From Gigaspora rosea (taxonomy: Eukaryota > Glomeromycota > Glomeromycetes > Diversisporales > Gigasporaceae), in NCBI GenBank assembly GCA_003550325.1, contig QKWP01000050.1:394893-458892 (forward strand): 64,000 bases of DNA. Reading direction: 5' to 3'. Below the pieces are notes generated by a model. The model saw only the letters and a list, made by a program, of their open reading frames with translations, was not told where the DNA came from and made no database searches. Every line of letters begins with the position of its first letter. Positions within the stretch are counted from its first letter, which is position 1. Positions 34,509 through 45,585 of this stretch are shown here, in pieces. A program made the position numbers and the translations under genes.

Positions 34509-35898
34509 CATAATTGTATTAACATTAATGAAGCTATAGAAATTAATAGTGGTGGCCATGGAGTAATTTATAAATATGAATGTAAAATTTGTAAAAACAC
34601 AAAAGTCCTTAAACGTTTAAAGGACAGTAAACAGCATAAAAAATTCGACAATGAGGTAAATGAAAAATTTATTTATTGCATTTAGGATCCTAAAAAAGCA
34701 GTTTAAATTATTTGTATTGAGGGTTTCAGAATTAACGTATTTAAAAAATCTTATTTGTGTATCAAAAATTTTGAAATCGGAAAATGTAATGGGAGTGTTA
34801 GAGACTCCCATTTAACGAAAAATAAACTTTCCAATGACAAAAATCATCATTACAAATTTATTATACATCGCTCGTTTGAAAATAAATACGTTATCTATTC
34901 GTGTCAAAATTAGATTCCCGCACGATAATTCTGAAACCTCTCTCTCATTATGAATAATTAAATTTAAATATATCAATGTCATAAATATCAGCAGAGAATG
35001 ATTTTTTTATGACAGGGTGAAATCTGAGTCAAAGAAACTCGATTTCACCCGTATTTTCTTATCACTAATGCGCGATCTTTATTTTAAACTTCATAAAAGA
35101 TCGAAATTTTACGAAAAATTCTGGGACATTCTAATATAATTACTTTCTATGAACCTGTAAAAGGTATAATACTGAGTAATTTATTAAAATTTTTTAGAAC
35201 GATTTTAAATTACTTAATACCTGGTTAAAATATTTCTAATTTTACTGTTTAATATCTCAAAAATAGATCCTTCTAAAGAATATTATTTTATGATTTTACA
35301 ATATGCGATAAAGATTTACGGGATTATTTAAGAGAAATTTTCAAAAGTCTGCAATTGATTGATAAATTTCGTATGGCTGAAGAAACTGCGCGAGGTCTTT
35401 GGTTTTTACTTCTAAAGATATAGTTCATTGTGACTTAATAAGCACACATATATATTTTATTTACATATTACTTTAATTTTTTAAATTAACATCTATCATT
35501 TTTTTGGTAGAATTCTAGAAATATTCTTATCTATAATAAGCAAATTAAGATCACTGATTTTGGTACGTCGAGGCAGATCAAAGGTTCAACACTGCCATAT
35601 TCAGAAATTGAAGGCATGGCAGCATATATAGATCCCAGATGCTTAAAAGATTCAATATACGATAAAAAAATCGGACATTTTTAGTCTTGGGGTTATTCTT
35701 TGGGAGATTTCAAGCGGTCAACTACCATTCAAACAAATGTCTTCATCTGAAATCTCACTTTTGGAAATGCAATTATCAGATGAATTTAGAGAAACTCCAA
35801 CAGAAAAAACACCATTTCAATACGTTGAACTTTACAAGAAATGTTGGAATAAAGATCCTAATATTCGCCCGGAAATGCCTTTAATCATTAAAACTTAA
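34509..35898 (+). pseudogene. Protein kinase-like pseudogene
   Basis: Pieces of a protein kinase catalytic domain in order: glycine-rich loop SGGHGVIYKYECK, a Lys-rich strand (KVLKRLKDSKQHKKF), YYFMILQYADKDLRDYLRE (hinge and aD), ARGLWFL then DIVHCDL (catalytic loop, Asp present), NSRNILI, ITDFGTSRQI with DFG at 35556-35564, SDIFSLGVILWEISSGQLPF and CWNKDPNIRPEM. Introns fall after 34655 (GTAAAT) and between DIVHCDL and NSRNILI. A missing base near 35412 and an extra A in an A7 run near 35665 break the frame, and the APE segment is weak. Related kinases, often with Sel1 or TPR units, are very numerous in glomeromycotan genomes. Ends TAA at 35896. Confidence 0.8.
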
Positions 35899-36074
35899 AT
35901 AGGTTACAAAGCTCAACTACATATACATTCATCGATATCTAATATTACGTAAGTACATATACATGCAAAATAGTTAAACTTAATCTTGAAGTTTTAATAT
36001 TGTGTGTATAACTTAAATTTATACTAAAAGTAGACTAAAATATCGACATGCATACATGTCGCACTTGTAAGTCG
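35899..36074. other. Short non-coding spacer
   Basis: AT-rich with TACATATACATGCA-type low complexity; nothing else seen. Confidence 0.4.
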
Positions 36075-36560
36075 TAAAATTCCTATTCTTTGGCACGATC
36101 CATTTTCGCTCAAACGAACCTTTATTCATTTCTAATTGTTTTTCGGCGAAAATTCGATTTTAAAAAATTGTGACAATTTTTTCATTCAAACGAAGCCTTT
36201 ATTCATTTCTAATTACTTTTCGACGAAAATTTGGTTTTAACAAATTGTGTAAGATTTCAATTCCTATTCTTTGGCAAAGATCTGATTATTTTTTGACGAA
36301 AATTCGTTTTTAAAAAAATTGTGTAAAATTTCAATTCCTATTCTTTGGAAAGATCCATTTTCATTCAAATGAAGCTTTTATTCATTTCTAATTATTTTTC
36401 AATGAAAATTTGTTTTTAAAAAAAATTGTGTAAAATTTCAATTCCTATTCTTTGGCAAAATCCATTTTCATTCAAACGAAGGCATTTATTCATTTATAAT
36501 TATTTTTCGACGAAAATTCGGTTTTAAAAAAAAAATTATCTATTTCGATTCCTATCGTTC
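36075..36560. repeat. Tandem array, about five units of ~100 bp
   Basis: Unit contains TTCAATTCCTATTCTTTGGC, CCATTTTCATTCAAACGAAG and TTATTCATTTCTAATTATTT followed by TTCGACGAAAATTCG. Single, opposite-oriented relatives are at about 19200, 19880 and 20350. Confidence 0.85.
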
Positions 36561-36576
36561 AAACGAGGACATTTAT

Positions 36577-36867
36577 TTGTTCGGAAAAGTTCTAATTCAA
36601 CATTTCAAATATTACTTTTATAAATCTTTCAATGTACACCAAGCTCAAATGGTGGTTAATAAAGAACAACTACCTGGTACTACTAAGAATGTCCGGAATA
36701 AAAGAGTAGCCCAGAAGATTTATTCTTTCTTTGAATTGGCAAAATTTTTTTCTGCAGACTCTATTTCGAAGTTAAGCATAAAGAAAATCAAATATATAAG
36801 AGACGAAGTTATGAAAACTCACCATAAAACACGTGTGACCTTGTCCTTCTGGACAACATCATGTGAC
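36577..36867 (+). pseudogene. Partial last exon of the LPGTTKNARNK family
   Basis: Encodes LFGKVLIQHFKYY, QLPGTTKNVRNK and FFSADSISKLSIKKIKYIRD in one frame, with small deletions relative to the intact copies, and runs into the hairpin repeat CTTGTCCTTCTGGACAA. The 5' exons are missing, replaced by the tandem array. No start codon of its own; not expected to be functional. Confidence 0.75.
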
Positions 36868-37477
36868 TTCATACGGTGAACTTTAGAGTTCAGCAAATTA
36901 TAAGTTTAATGATGGTCTTAAGTTTTTTTTTTTTTTTTGTCTAATTAATTATTGTGGGGGCTAAAGTTGAAATCAGTTGAAGTGAAGTTTGGGATCTCCA
37001 TTTAGATATATGAAAGCAACTAAAATCCATCTATACTTTTAATTAGTACCCTGTCCCTAAATTCAAATCTAACTATTACGGGCATGGTACAAAAAATTCA
37101 CCCAAAAATTTAAATTTTAATAATAAAATATTTAAAATTTCAGCTTCATTCCCCACAATTATTTTTATCAAAAAAAAAAATGACTACTTTGATCAATCAC
37201 TGCTAAAAATTTTCTTCGATAAAAATTGGTTTCTCGCAAAATTTAACATTATCTGATTTACTCGCGCGATGATGATATGAGTGTCGCTAAGGGAAAACCA
37301 GCAATTCTAAAAATAGATTTATTATGAATTTCATAATAAATCTATTTTTAGAAACTCTTAACGACACTCATATTGCCTCGCATGCATGAGGAGCATCTCT
37401 AATGTAAAACCAATTAATGTAAATATTAGGTTCATGCTAAACTAGTATTTTTTTGTACCCACCGAAATTAAGCACCT
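36868..37477 (-). mobile_element. Inverted copy of the 29696-30330 element
   Basis: Starts with the complement of the other copy's end (ATGTGACTTCATACGGTGAA) and ends ACCCACCGAAATTAAGCACC. It contains the same inner hairpin with TTCTAAAAATAGATTTATTA. Confidence 0.7.
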
Positions 37478-37536
37478 CCTTGATAAAATATTTATTGTAC
37501 GACTAACCAAATGTTAACCGCATTTTTAGCATTCAC

Positions 37537-37775
37537 TTATTTGCGCGGGTAATACAAACTCCCGGAGAGGAAATAGCCAATCGGAGAGTGCAAATTTTGA
37601 CAAAAAATATTTAAATCGATTTGGTGCACTAATTAAAAATGCCGGAATGAAATTTTACATAGTAAACATTACTCTAACCCTATAGCCTCTAACATTAAGG
37701 CTCTAACCCTAATTTTTTATCTAACGCAGTTGGTTTATTTTACAAAATCGGTTTTTGTATTACCCGTGCAAATAA
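37537..37775. mobile_element. TIR element, TTATTTGCGCGGGTAATACA family
   Basis: Ends TTATTTGCGCGGGTAATACA and TGTATTACCCGTGCAAATAA are inverted repeats. The inside includes CCAATCGGAGAGTGCAAATT and CTAACCCTATAGCC. A second copy in opposite orientation is at 45037-45349. Confidence 0.7.
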
Positions 37776-37849
37776 ATAAAATGGCATTTTTATACTGTAT
37801 TATGAAGTATGATTAGATGTTGTATCACACAAAATACGTTACCGGTAAG

Positions 37850-38165
37850 CTTTTTTTAAAACTTTGAGTGAAGGTATCTCAGCAACCACACAACCAAAAC
37901 CAATATTTTTTTTTATTTGGTTCTACAAATTTATAGAATTAAAACAAAAAAAAAAAAAAAANNNNNNNNNNNNNNNNNNNNNNNNNNNNNNNNNNNNNNN
38001 NNNNNNNNNNNNNNNNNNNNNNNNNNNNNNNNNNNNNNNNNNNNNNNNNNNNNNNNNNNNNNNNNNNNNNNNNNNNNNNNNNNNNNNNNNNNNNAAAAAA
38101 AAAAAAAAAAAACATCGGATTCGGTTCATTGATTGCCGAGATATCGCTCGAAGTTTTGAACCATT
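37850..38165. repeat. TATCTCRGCAA fold-back repeat with assembly gap
   Basis: Same arms as 30795-30950 (GGTATCTCAGCAACCACACA and TTGCCGAGATATCGCTCGAA). The centre is an A run, 133 Ns (37962-38094) and a second A run. Reading frames across the Ns are meaningless. Confidence 0.65.
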
Positions 38166-38526
38166 TAAAATGCTTATCAAACAGACGTGCATTAACAATT
38201 CGGAATTGGTTCCAAATTTGGATTCATAGTGACAATCAATATGGTTTATAGGTAAAATTGTATTTCCAGCACCTTTAATTAGTGCTCTAAGACTGGTCAC
38301 GAACTCGTTTTATTTGGAAGCATGTCAACCTATTGGTAGAACGGTTGAACTATTTTATTAGTGTTTCAAGAAAGGTTTAGAATTCATTTTCTGTATTTTT
38401 ATTAATTTCGCTAATCACGGAACATACCGTTTTGAGCATGAAATTTTTTTTAAGACTTTGGGCGAACAATCATTAAACTAATCTCAATAAAAAAAATTTT
38501 TATTTGAGTTTTAGATATTTGTAATA

Positions 38527-40555
38527 ATACATGTACTTATTGATCGTCCTAATTCTCTGACAGCGGTAATAATATGGATAAAGTGAATAAAATAACTGAG
38601 AAAAACTTTGTAGACTGTCTTGGCCCTAAAGAGCAATGGGATTCCTCACTCAAAGATGCTATTGTAAGTTTATCTTTAGCTCTTTAATTTATGACATAAA
38701 ACTTAATCTTATAATGCTTAATTTTTCAGGAGTATTGCCTTGGGGCATCGTATCCTGTAATAATTCATTATGGAGAGGAGGATAAATTTAATATTATGTA
38801 CAATCAAAGTATGTAAAAATTAATTTATCTGCTCATTAATTATTGTATATTTTCTAAATATCTAATTATATGAATAAGAATGTGCAGAAAAGGTGCCAGT
38901 TATAAGATATAAGCATTCACACGGTTAGTTATAGTCACATAGCTTTGTATTAACAAAAAGAAAAGGCTAAATTTTAATTGATATTTTAATATTAAATAGA
39001 ACTTGCATTTGGAAAAAATTTTAGGGAAGTTTTATCTCACAATCAAGTTGTGATATCATTATATAAACGGTAAATATTACAAATTATATATAGTAAAAAA
39101 ATTTTTTTAATTAATTATACGTAATAACTATTAAATTTTACTTATTAAGTATTTTAAATGGAGAAACTGAATATAAACGTGACTTTCCTCACAAAGATCC
39201 GATTAATGACAATAAGGTATTAGAACAACGCTACTACACTTTTTTAATGTCTCCGATTCGCAATAAGGATGTTATAATTAAAGCTATGTTGTGTGTGTGT
39301 GAGGATACAACTGATAAGGTTCTAGGAATAGAAAGAGTTCCCAATTCTTTGACTCGTTAGTAAATTATTTTAGTAAATTATCACTATTTGTTAACAAACC
39401 ATTATTAACGCATATTTCTATTTCTATAATCTTCTTAGGACTTATCAAAGAGTTAACCGCTACAAATCTACAAAACACAATAACTGAAATTAGGGAAGAA
39501 GAAAGTGAGAATTCTGAAAATTTGCTTTATTTATATAATAAGATCACCGATGCCGAAAATCGTAACAAGATCGCAAATCAAGAAGTTATAAAATCTTATT
39601 ATTTGTTCGGAAAAGCTCTAATTCAACGTTTCAAATATTACTCTGATAAATCTTTCAATGAACATCAAGCTCAAATTGCGGTTAATAATGAACTCAAAAA
39701 ACAACTGCCTGGTACTACTAAGAATGCCCGTAATAAAAGAAAAGAAAGAGCCCAGAAGATTTATTCTCTCTTTAATAATATTGGTATTAAAAAAATAGAA
39801 TTGGTAAAATCTTTTTCTGCTGACTCTATTTCTAAGCTAAGCATAAAAAATATCGAATATGTAAAAGACGAAGTTATGAAAACTACACCACAAAGGACAT
39901 GAGACCTTGTCCTTTTGGACAATATTGTGATATTATTCACCACAAGCATGTGAGACCTTGCCCTTTTGGACAATATTGTGATATTATTCATCACAAAGCA
40001 CGTGAGACCTTGTCCTTCTGGACAATATTGTGATATTATTTTTGCCTGTACTAGCATTGGCAAATAATAAAATTTTAACATATTTCGTATAAGGGCAAAA
40101 AAATGAAACAATGACACTATGTACCGGTATATTAAATATCGTTTTATCAGTAAACTATTTTATTTAAATTAATTTTTGTCTTATGGCTTCTAATTCAATT
40201 AAAGTTCAAATTTTCGATGTAAGGAAAAGCGATGCACACTCACGATAAATGAATATAATAACTAATAAACCATTTCATATATATTTAAATTAGAATAATA
40301 TTATAAACCCTAGTTTTTTATCAACAATATTCACCTTTTTTAATTTTAATCTATAATACCATTCTATTTAAAAATCGTTCCTCCACAATAAGTATACAAA
40401 ATATTTGCTCAAATCTGAAAAATACTATCGCTATATTATGATGTATTCTTATAAATGTATTTAGAAAGAAGATACCCATTTTCATCGTTCAATATTTATT
40501 TATATTTTTTTTTGATCGAATGTTCGTGTATTTTTTTTTTACAAATACTGTATCT
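38527..40555 (+). repeat. Segmental duplication, copy 2
   Basis: Direct copy of 31793-34065 at a distance of about 6.7 kb, without the MITE. Confidence 0.9.
38574..39902 (+). CDS. Six-exon gene, lineage-specific family (copy 2)
   Basis: Exons at 38574-38663, 38730-38808, 38888-38923, 39000-39069, 39150-39355 and 39439-39902, exactly parallel to copy 1 with every splice site preserved and the same TGA stop inside the hairpin repeat. The coding difference I see is Glu to Val in NDNK-x-LEQR; other changes are in introns or are silent. With so few differences this is either a very recent duplication or a haplotype placed twice by the assembler. Function unknown, as for copy 1. Confidence 0.8.
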
Positions 40556-41163
40556 GCATAGTCTTCCAATTTAGAATTGATATTCTTTGGATCATTTTTA
40601 TTCCAGTGTATTTGAACACATAAATTAAATTCAAAACTCTTCAAAAAAGCTGGTCTGTAAAGACTTTGAATTGATAGTAAATTATATTTATATTCATATT
40701 ATGCTTTATTATTTTTGAACTTTGTTTTATGTTTTACTTTATTTTACTTGTTTTTGTTTTTTACTTTTAGTTTGTTTTAATTTATTACTGTATTATACTA
40801 TATACTATTTAATTTTTATTAAAGTTTTGCTTAACATAAGTTATAATAACTTAAAAAGTAAAATTTTATAAAGCATAAAAACTTAAAAAAATATATATAT
40901 AATTAAATATATGATTTTTAACACACAATTTAAAGATAGACAAAGTAGAACAAAAGATTAATCATTACATAAAAAAGTTTAACTTTCTTTAATTACTTTT
41001 TAATCTTTACTTTTATTAGTTTCACTACCTTTTAGTTTCGCCAGATTTTGCCAGGTTTCGTCAGTTTCACCATATTTTGCCAAGTTTTATCAGTTTCGCT
41101 ATTTCGTCTTTTTAATTTTTTTTGGTGAACTCTCTAGGTTTCCCTAACAACTGTAATCGAGAG
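40556..41163. other. Non-coding, AT-rich
   Basis: Low-complexity TTTTACTT-type sequence from 40690 to 40800, then short repeats of TTTCGCCAGATTTTGCCAGG at 41036-41100. These lie 3' of the minus-strand ORF at 41164. Confidence 0.5.
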
Positions 41164-41481
41164 CTACTGTGTGCTAAGAAACGGATCCGAGCCTTCAGTT
41201 AAAATTTTAAATCTTTCCTCGGTAGTTAGGATATCAAAGGATGAAGTTACATAAATATTATCGTTTTGAAATATCAAAGGCTGACCAACTGTTGGATTTA
41301 TAGGAAGATTAACATTTTGTAGCATCAAAGGTTGACCAACCATTTGAGGTTGACCAGCTTGATTTATAGGAATATTGATGTTTGGAGTCGTTAAAGGTTG
41401 GCCAGCTTGATTTATAGGAATATTGATGTTTGGAGTCGTCAAAAGTCGACCGGCTGCTTGATTTATTGTCTGAGTCATCAT
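41164..41481 (-). CDS. Small repetitive ORF, 105 aa, unknown
   Basis: ATG at 41481 (MMTQTINQAAGRL) to a stop at 41164. It contains two near-identical units TTPNINIPINQAGQPL and two looser ones (LMLQNVNLPINPTVGQPL, IFQND), then an acidic end (LTTEERFKILTEGSDPF). It has no membrane segment or known motif and is rich in Asn, Pro and Gln. The repeats are conserved at protein level, which argues mildly for translation, but repeat expansion alone would also give this. It may be the first exon of a longer gene. Confidence 0.4.
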   Translation of the reverse strand: MMTQTINQAAGRLLTTPNINIPINQAGQPLTTPNINIPINQAGQPQMVGQPLMLQNVNLPINPTVGQPLIFQNDNIYVTSSFDILTTEERFKILTEGSDPFLSTQ

Positions 41482-41843
41482 AAAAAAATTTTTTTTTATA
41501 GATTTTTTTTAAAGGTTTTTTTTCAAAAGGCTTTTAAGGTTTTTTTGACGGGTTATTTTTAAGTTTTTTTTTAAAAAGTTTTTTTGAAGTTTTTTTTTTG
41601 TCCGAAGCTTTACGATATCAGATTCTGATTTCCTAGTATTTATGATCTCCTACAGTAAAAGGAGAGTATGGGCCAAAAAATTTTTTAAAAGGAAGAATTA
41701 GATCGAAAATTTAAATTATTATGTTTCGGGTAATCATTTGACCCGGGTCCAATCCCTATCCGATCCGAGATTATGCTATAACAGATAACAAAATGTTGCA
41801 ATTTCCGAAATTTGATATTTACTCAATAAGCATTAATAAATAA

Positions 41844-41971
41844 TAGTTATTGTATGGATTGTAGTGAATAACCCAGTTACACACGGGTTCATATTCCGTG
41901 CCGAAGGCACGGGATTTAAATATGAACCCGTGTATGTAACGGGTTATTCAACATACCCATATAATAACTAT
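41844..41971. repeat. Near-perfect hairpin around a repeated CCCGTG/CACGGG core
   Basis: Arms ATAGTTATTGTATGG...GTGAATAACCC and GGGTTATTC...CATATAATAACTAT, inner arms ACGGGTTCATAT and ATATGAACCCGT, with CCGTGCCGAAGGCACGG at the tip. About 128 bp; likely a small fold-back MITE. Confidence 0.75.
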
Positions 41972-42108
41972 CTTATTGCACGGTGTCTGACGTAACAATC
42001 CCGTGCCAATAAGTAAATGAAAAAAGCACGAGTTGTCACATAAGACCCGTACAATAAATTAATATTTCATACTACATCCAAATTAATTGATAATCCGTTT
42101 CCGAATGA

Positions 42109-42434
42109 GGGAACCATTATAACAGTAAATTGTGACGCGCATGACTATGAGATTTACTATAGTCAAAAATGCCATTTCACGTAAACAATAATTAGTTTAC
42201 ATTAGTCGGCAAATCATTTTATGCCAATATCTCTGCAACTACTAAACCGATTTTAATGTTATTACTATATTAAAATCAGAAAATAATGCTCTACAAGATT
42301 ACTTAGAAAATTGAAGATATATTTACTTGGTAGAAAAATGACTTCACTTGTCGTGAAGTGGCATTTGTGGCTTAGCAATTTTATATAGTAAATCATATAG
42401 ATCTGCGCGTCGCAATTTACTATGTATGGCTCCC
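42109..42434. mobile_element. TIR element, GGGAACCAT type
   Basis: Left CAGTAAATTGTGACGCGCAT and right TGCGCGTCGCAATTTACTAT are inverted repeats, with the outermost GGGAACCAT/ATGGCTCCC; inner arms GAGATTTACTATA and TATAGTAAATC also pair. No coding capacity. Confidence 0.7.
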
Positions 42435-42525
42435 TTAAATACTTTTCTTTTATAATCGCTAAATTAACATGAATAAAATAAAATTAGAAATAAACCTGAT
42501 TTACTATTTGTACAGTACCGGACAG

Positions 42526-42901
42526 CAGTGTTGTCTTGGGACACGGACAGCGGACAGTCCGGGACGGGACGTCCGGGACATGTCCGCCCAGAATTTTTTT
42601 TGTCCCGGACATTCGGCGAATCAACACGTAATCACCAACCAATAAAATTCGGTGTACCCCTCGTAAATATTATCATCATTTTTTACATAACCCAAACCAA
42701 GGTCTGTATAATTCCGCAATTTGATTGGTTTTACCCAGCGGACATGTCCCGGACATAGTAGAGACAAAGTTAAAAATTAGTAGGACATTGTCCGTGTACA
42801 ATATCGTGTTGGGACATTATTGCGGACATGTCCCGGACGTCCCGTCCCGGACTGTCCGTGTCCCTGTAAAATTGGCGGGACAATGTCCGCGTACATCACT
42901 G
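42526..42901. mobile_element. hAT-type MITE with 8-bp duplication CCGGACAG
   Basis: Starts CAGTGTTGTCTTGGGACACG and ends CGCGTACATCACTG. Long imperfect inverted arms are built from GGACA/TGTCC words (ACAGTCCGGGACGGGACGTC and its complement). CCGGACAG flanks both sides (42518-42525, 42902-42909). A CAG-start TIR and an 8-bp duplication are the hAT signature. Confidence 0.88.
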
Positions 42902-43189
42902 CCGGACAGTAAAACACATCAAATGTTTATTAATAAAAACTCTAAAGTGTAATAACATTTGCAAAAGCATGTAAAAGCAAAAAACCACATTTCTGTTAGA
43001 GGATTTTTTTATTCTTTATTTAATAAAGTTATAAAGAATTAAAGTTTATATGAGTTCAAAAAAAATTGCTGTTTAATATAGTAAAAAGAAAACATATATA
43101 TATTTTTAACCAATCATAATCTATTACACATAAATTATCAATCTAAAAATTGGCGCCTAAAATATATTGTCCAGAAGGACAAGGTCTCA

Positions 43190-44358
43190 CGTGTTTTGAG
43201 TTTTCATAATTTTGTCTTTTATATATTTGATTTTCTTTTTGCTTAACTTCGAAATAGAGTCAGCAGAAAAAGATTTTACTAATTCGATTTTTTCGATACC
43301 AATATGTATCTTTAAATAAAGAATAAATTTTCAGAGCTCTTTCTTTTCTTTTATTACGGGCATTCTTAGTGGTACCAGGTAGTTGTTTTTTGAGTTCTTC
43401 ATTAACCTTCATTTGAGCTTGGTGTATATTGGAAGATTCTTCAGAGTAGTGTTTGAAACATTGAAATAGAACTTTTCCGAACAAGTAATAAGATTTATAA
43501 CTTCTCGATTTGCGACCTCTTTACGAATTTTGGCATCGGTGATCTTATTATATAAATGAAGTAAATTTTCAGAATTCTCACTTTTTTCTTCCCAAATTTC
43601 AGTTACTTTTGGATTTTTAACGGTTAATTCCTTGATAAGTTCTGAATAAAATTGTAAAAATAAAAATGGTGTTAATAATGGTTTATTAACAAATATTGAC
43701 GATTTACTAAACCAATTTACTAACGAGTTAAATTATTAGAAGTCTCTTTTCCTATTCTTTCTATACTTAGAAACTTATCAGTTGTATCCTCACTCACTAC
43801 CAACATTCCAATAATTTTACCATCCTTTTGGCGAATCGGTCCCTTTAAAATACTTAATTTTTAATAAGTAAAATTTAATAATTATTACGTACAATAGATA
43901 ATTAAACTGCCTTCCAAACACAGACCCTATTAAATATTAAAAAATATCAATTGAAATTTAGCCATTTTGTTCGTTAATGCAAAGTTGTGTGACTATAACT
44001 AACCGGTTGAATGCTTATGTCTTATAATTGGTAACTTTTTTATACAGCCTTGATTAAATATAACAAGATATTTAGAAAATACATAATAACTAACGAGCAG
44101 ATAAATTATTTTGTACGTACTTTGATTGTACATAAGATTAAAATTATCTAATGTCTCCTAAATGAATTGCAACAGCATACGATGACCCAAAGCAAAACTC
44201 CTGATAAATTAAGCGTTATAAGACTAAGTTCTATGCCATAAATTAAAGTACTAATGATAAACTTACAACTTTCTCTTGATTGGGGAATCGCAATCTTTTA
44301 TAGGACCAAGATATGTCTCAAAGTCTTTCAGATTTATTTCATTCTTCGATTTATCCAT
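43190..44358 (-). pseudogene. Decayed third copy of the six-exon gene
   Basis: On the minus strand it begins ATGGATAAATCGAAGAATGA and follows the exon order of the intact copies: CTTGGTCCTAT in exon 1, a splice-like TTGTAAGT, and the last exon with the antisense of LPGTTKNARNKRKERA at about 43330-43390 and the TTGTCC/GGACAA hairpin at 43170. Exon 5 is shortened and there are stops and shifts, so it is not functional. It is much more diverged than the other two copies. Confidence 0.7.
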
Positions 44359-44579
44359 ATTGTTATTGCTGTCAATTAGGACGATAAGACTTCGTATTCA
44401 GATAAGTACATGTATTTGTTTCAAAAAATGTTGATTCAAATTTACTGTTAAAACCATCTAAAATAACGCAAAATAAGCTATATTTATATCCATTTGCCTA
44501 ACAATAAATTGTGTAATTTTGAGTGTAACGTTATATCATGAATATGGATGTTAACATAATCTGATTAGTCTATTTTTAT

Positions 44580-44690
44580 AAACTTTGAACGAATATATCT
44601 CAATAATCACCAAACAAATCTCGATGAAAAATTTTTTATCGAGATTAACTTGGCGGTTGTCGAGATATATTCATTCAAAGTTTTAAAGAT
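44580..44690. repeat. TATCTC fold-back repeat
   Basis: ACTTTGAACGAATATATCTC pairs with GAGATATATTCATTCAAAGT around an ATCTCGATG/ATCGAGAT core. Related ACTATTGAGATATCTTCGAT motifs follow to about 44870. Confidence 0.65.
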
Positions 44691-45036
44691 GTTTTCGCAG
44701 CGTCTAATAAACATTTAAAGTTATCTCGATAACCACTGTACCAATCTCGATTTGAATTCTACATGCTTGTAAATTCGATTATTTTTATTTTCATCAAGAT
44801 TGGCTTAGTGACTATTGAGATATCTTCGATCAAGATTGGCTTGGTGCTATCAAGATATCTTCTAACTCAACTTTTTACCTATTAAACTACATTCGCTAAA
44901 TTTTGATATTAGGAAAACTCTTTCTAACCTAAATTAATAGCAAAATCTAACACTTTCTAGCAACGAAATTTTTTTGGGGAAATTTTTAGGCTGGTAACGC
45001 TAGGACAGTTCTAATTAAAGTGTCGGAAATCATTTT

Positions 45037-45349
45037 ACTTATTTGCACTGGTAATACAACCCAAAAAAGGAAATCCGATTTTGTAAGTGCGTGAAACAAA
45101 ATTTTAGGGTTAGGGCCTTAAGTTAGAGGCTATAAGGTTAGAGTGATGCTTAATATAAGTAAAATTTCATTCCCGTCATTTTTAATTATTGCACCAAGAT
45201 CGATTTAAGCATTAGTTTTTGCTTATTTTCTCTTTTTTCTTCTTTTACGCGTGTTCGGATCCTTCGTCGGGCTGATCCGGAATAGTCAAAATTTGCACTC
45301 TCCGATTGGCTATTTCCTCTCAGGAGTTTGTATTACCCGCGCAAATAAG
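45037..45349. mobile_element. TIR element, TTATTTGCGCGGGTAATACA family, reverse copy
   Basis: Ends CTTATTTGCACTGGTAATAC and GTATTACCCGCGCAAATAAG; internal AATTTGCACTCTCCGATTGG and GGGTTAGGGCC match the reverse of 37537-37775. Confidence 0.7.
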
Positions 45350-45585
45350 TGGATGCGGACATTTCCGATAATTTAATATTAAACAGATGGTCGAATATAA
45401 ATTTTTTTTTTTTAGCTTTATGAAAAATTGGGTGCGTATACTGTATATATAAAACACAGTTAGATGAGTATAAAATAAAATCACACAGTAATATGTATAT
45501 GAGCAATGAATTGTTTGTTTATAAAATTAGATTTCGATAGTTAATAGCAAATAAAAGATAAATGATAGATTGTAATTAAACAAAA

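Noticed and set aside
37864-38300. ORFs across the second gap
   Set aside because: Same reason: 133 Ns between A runs inside a fold-back repeat.
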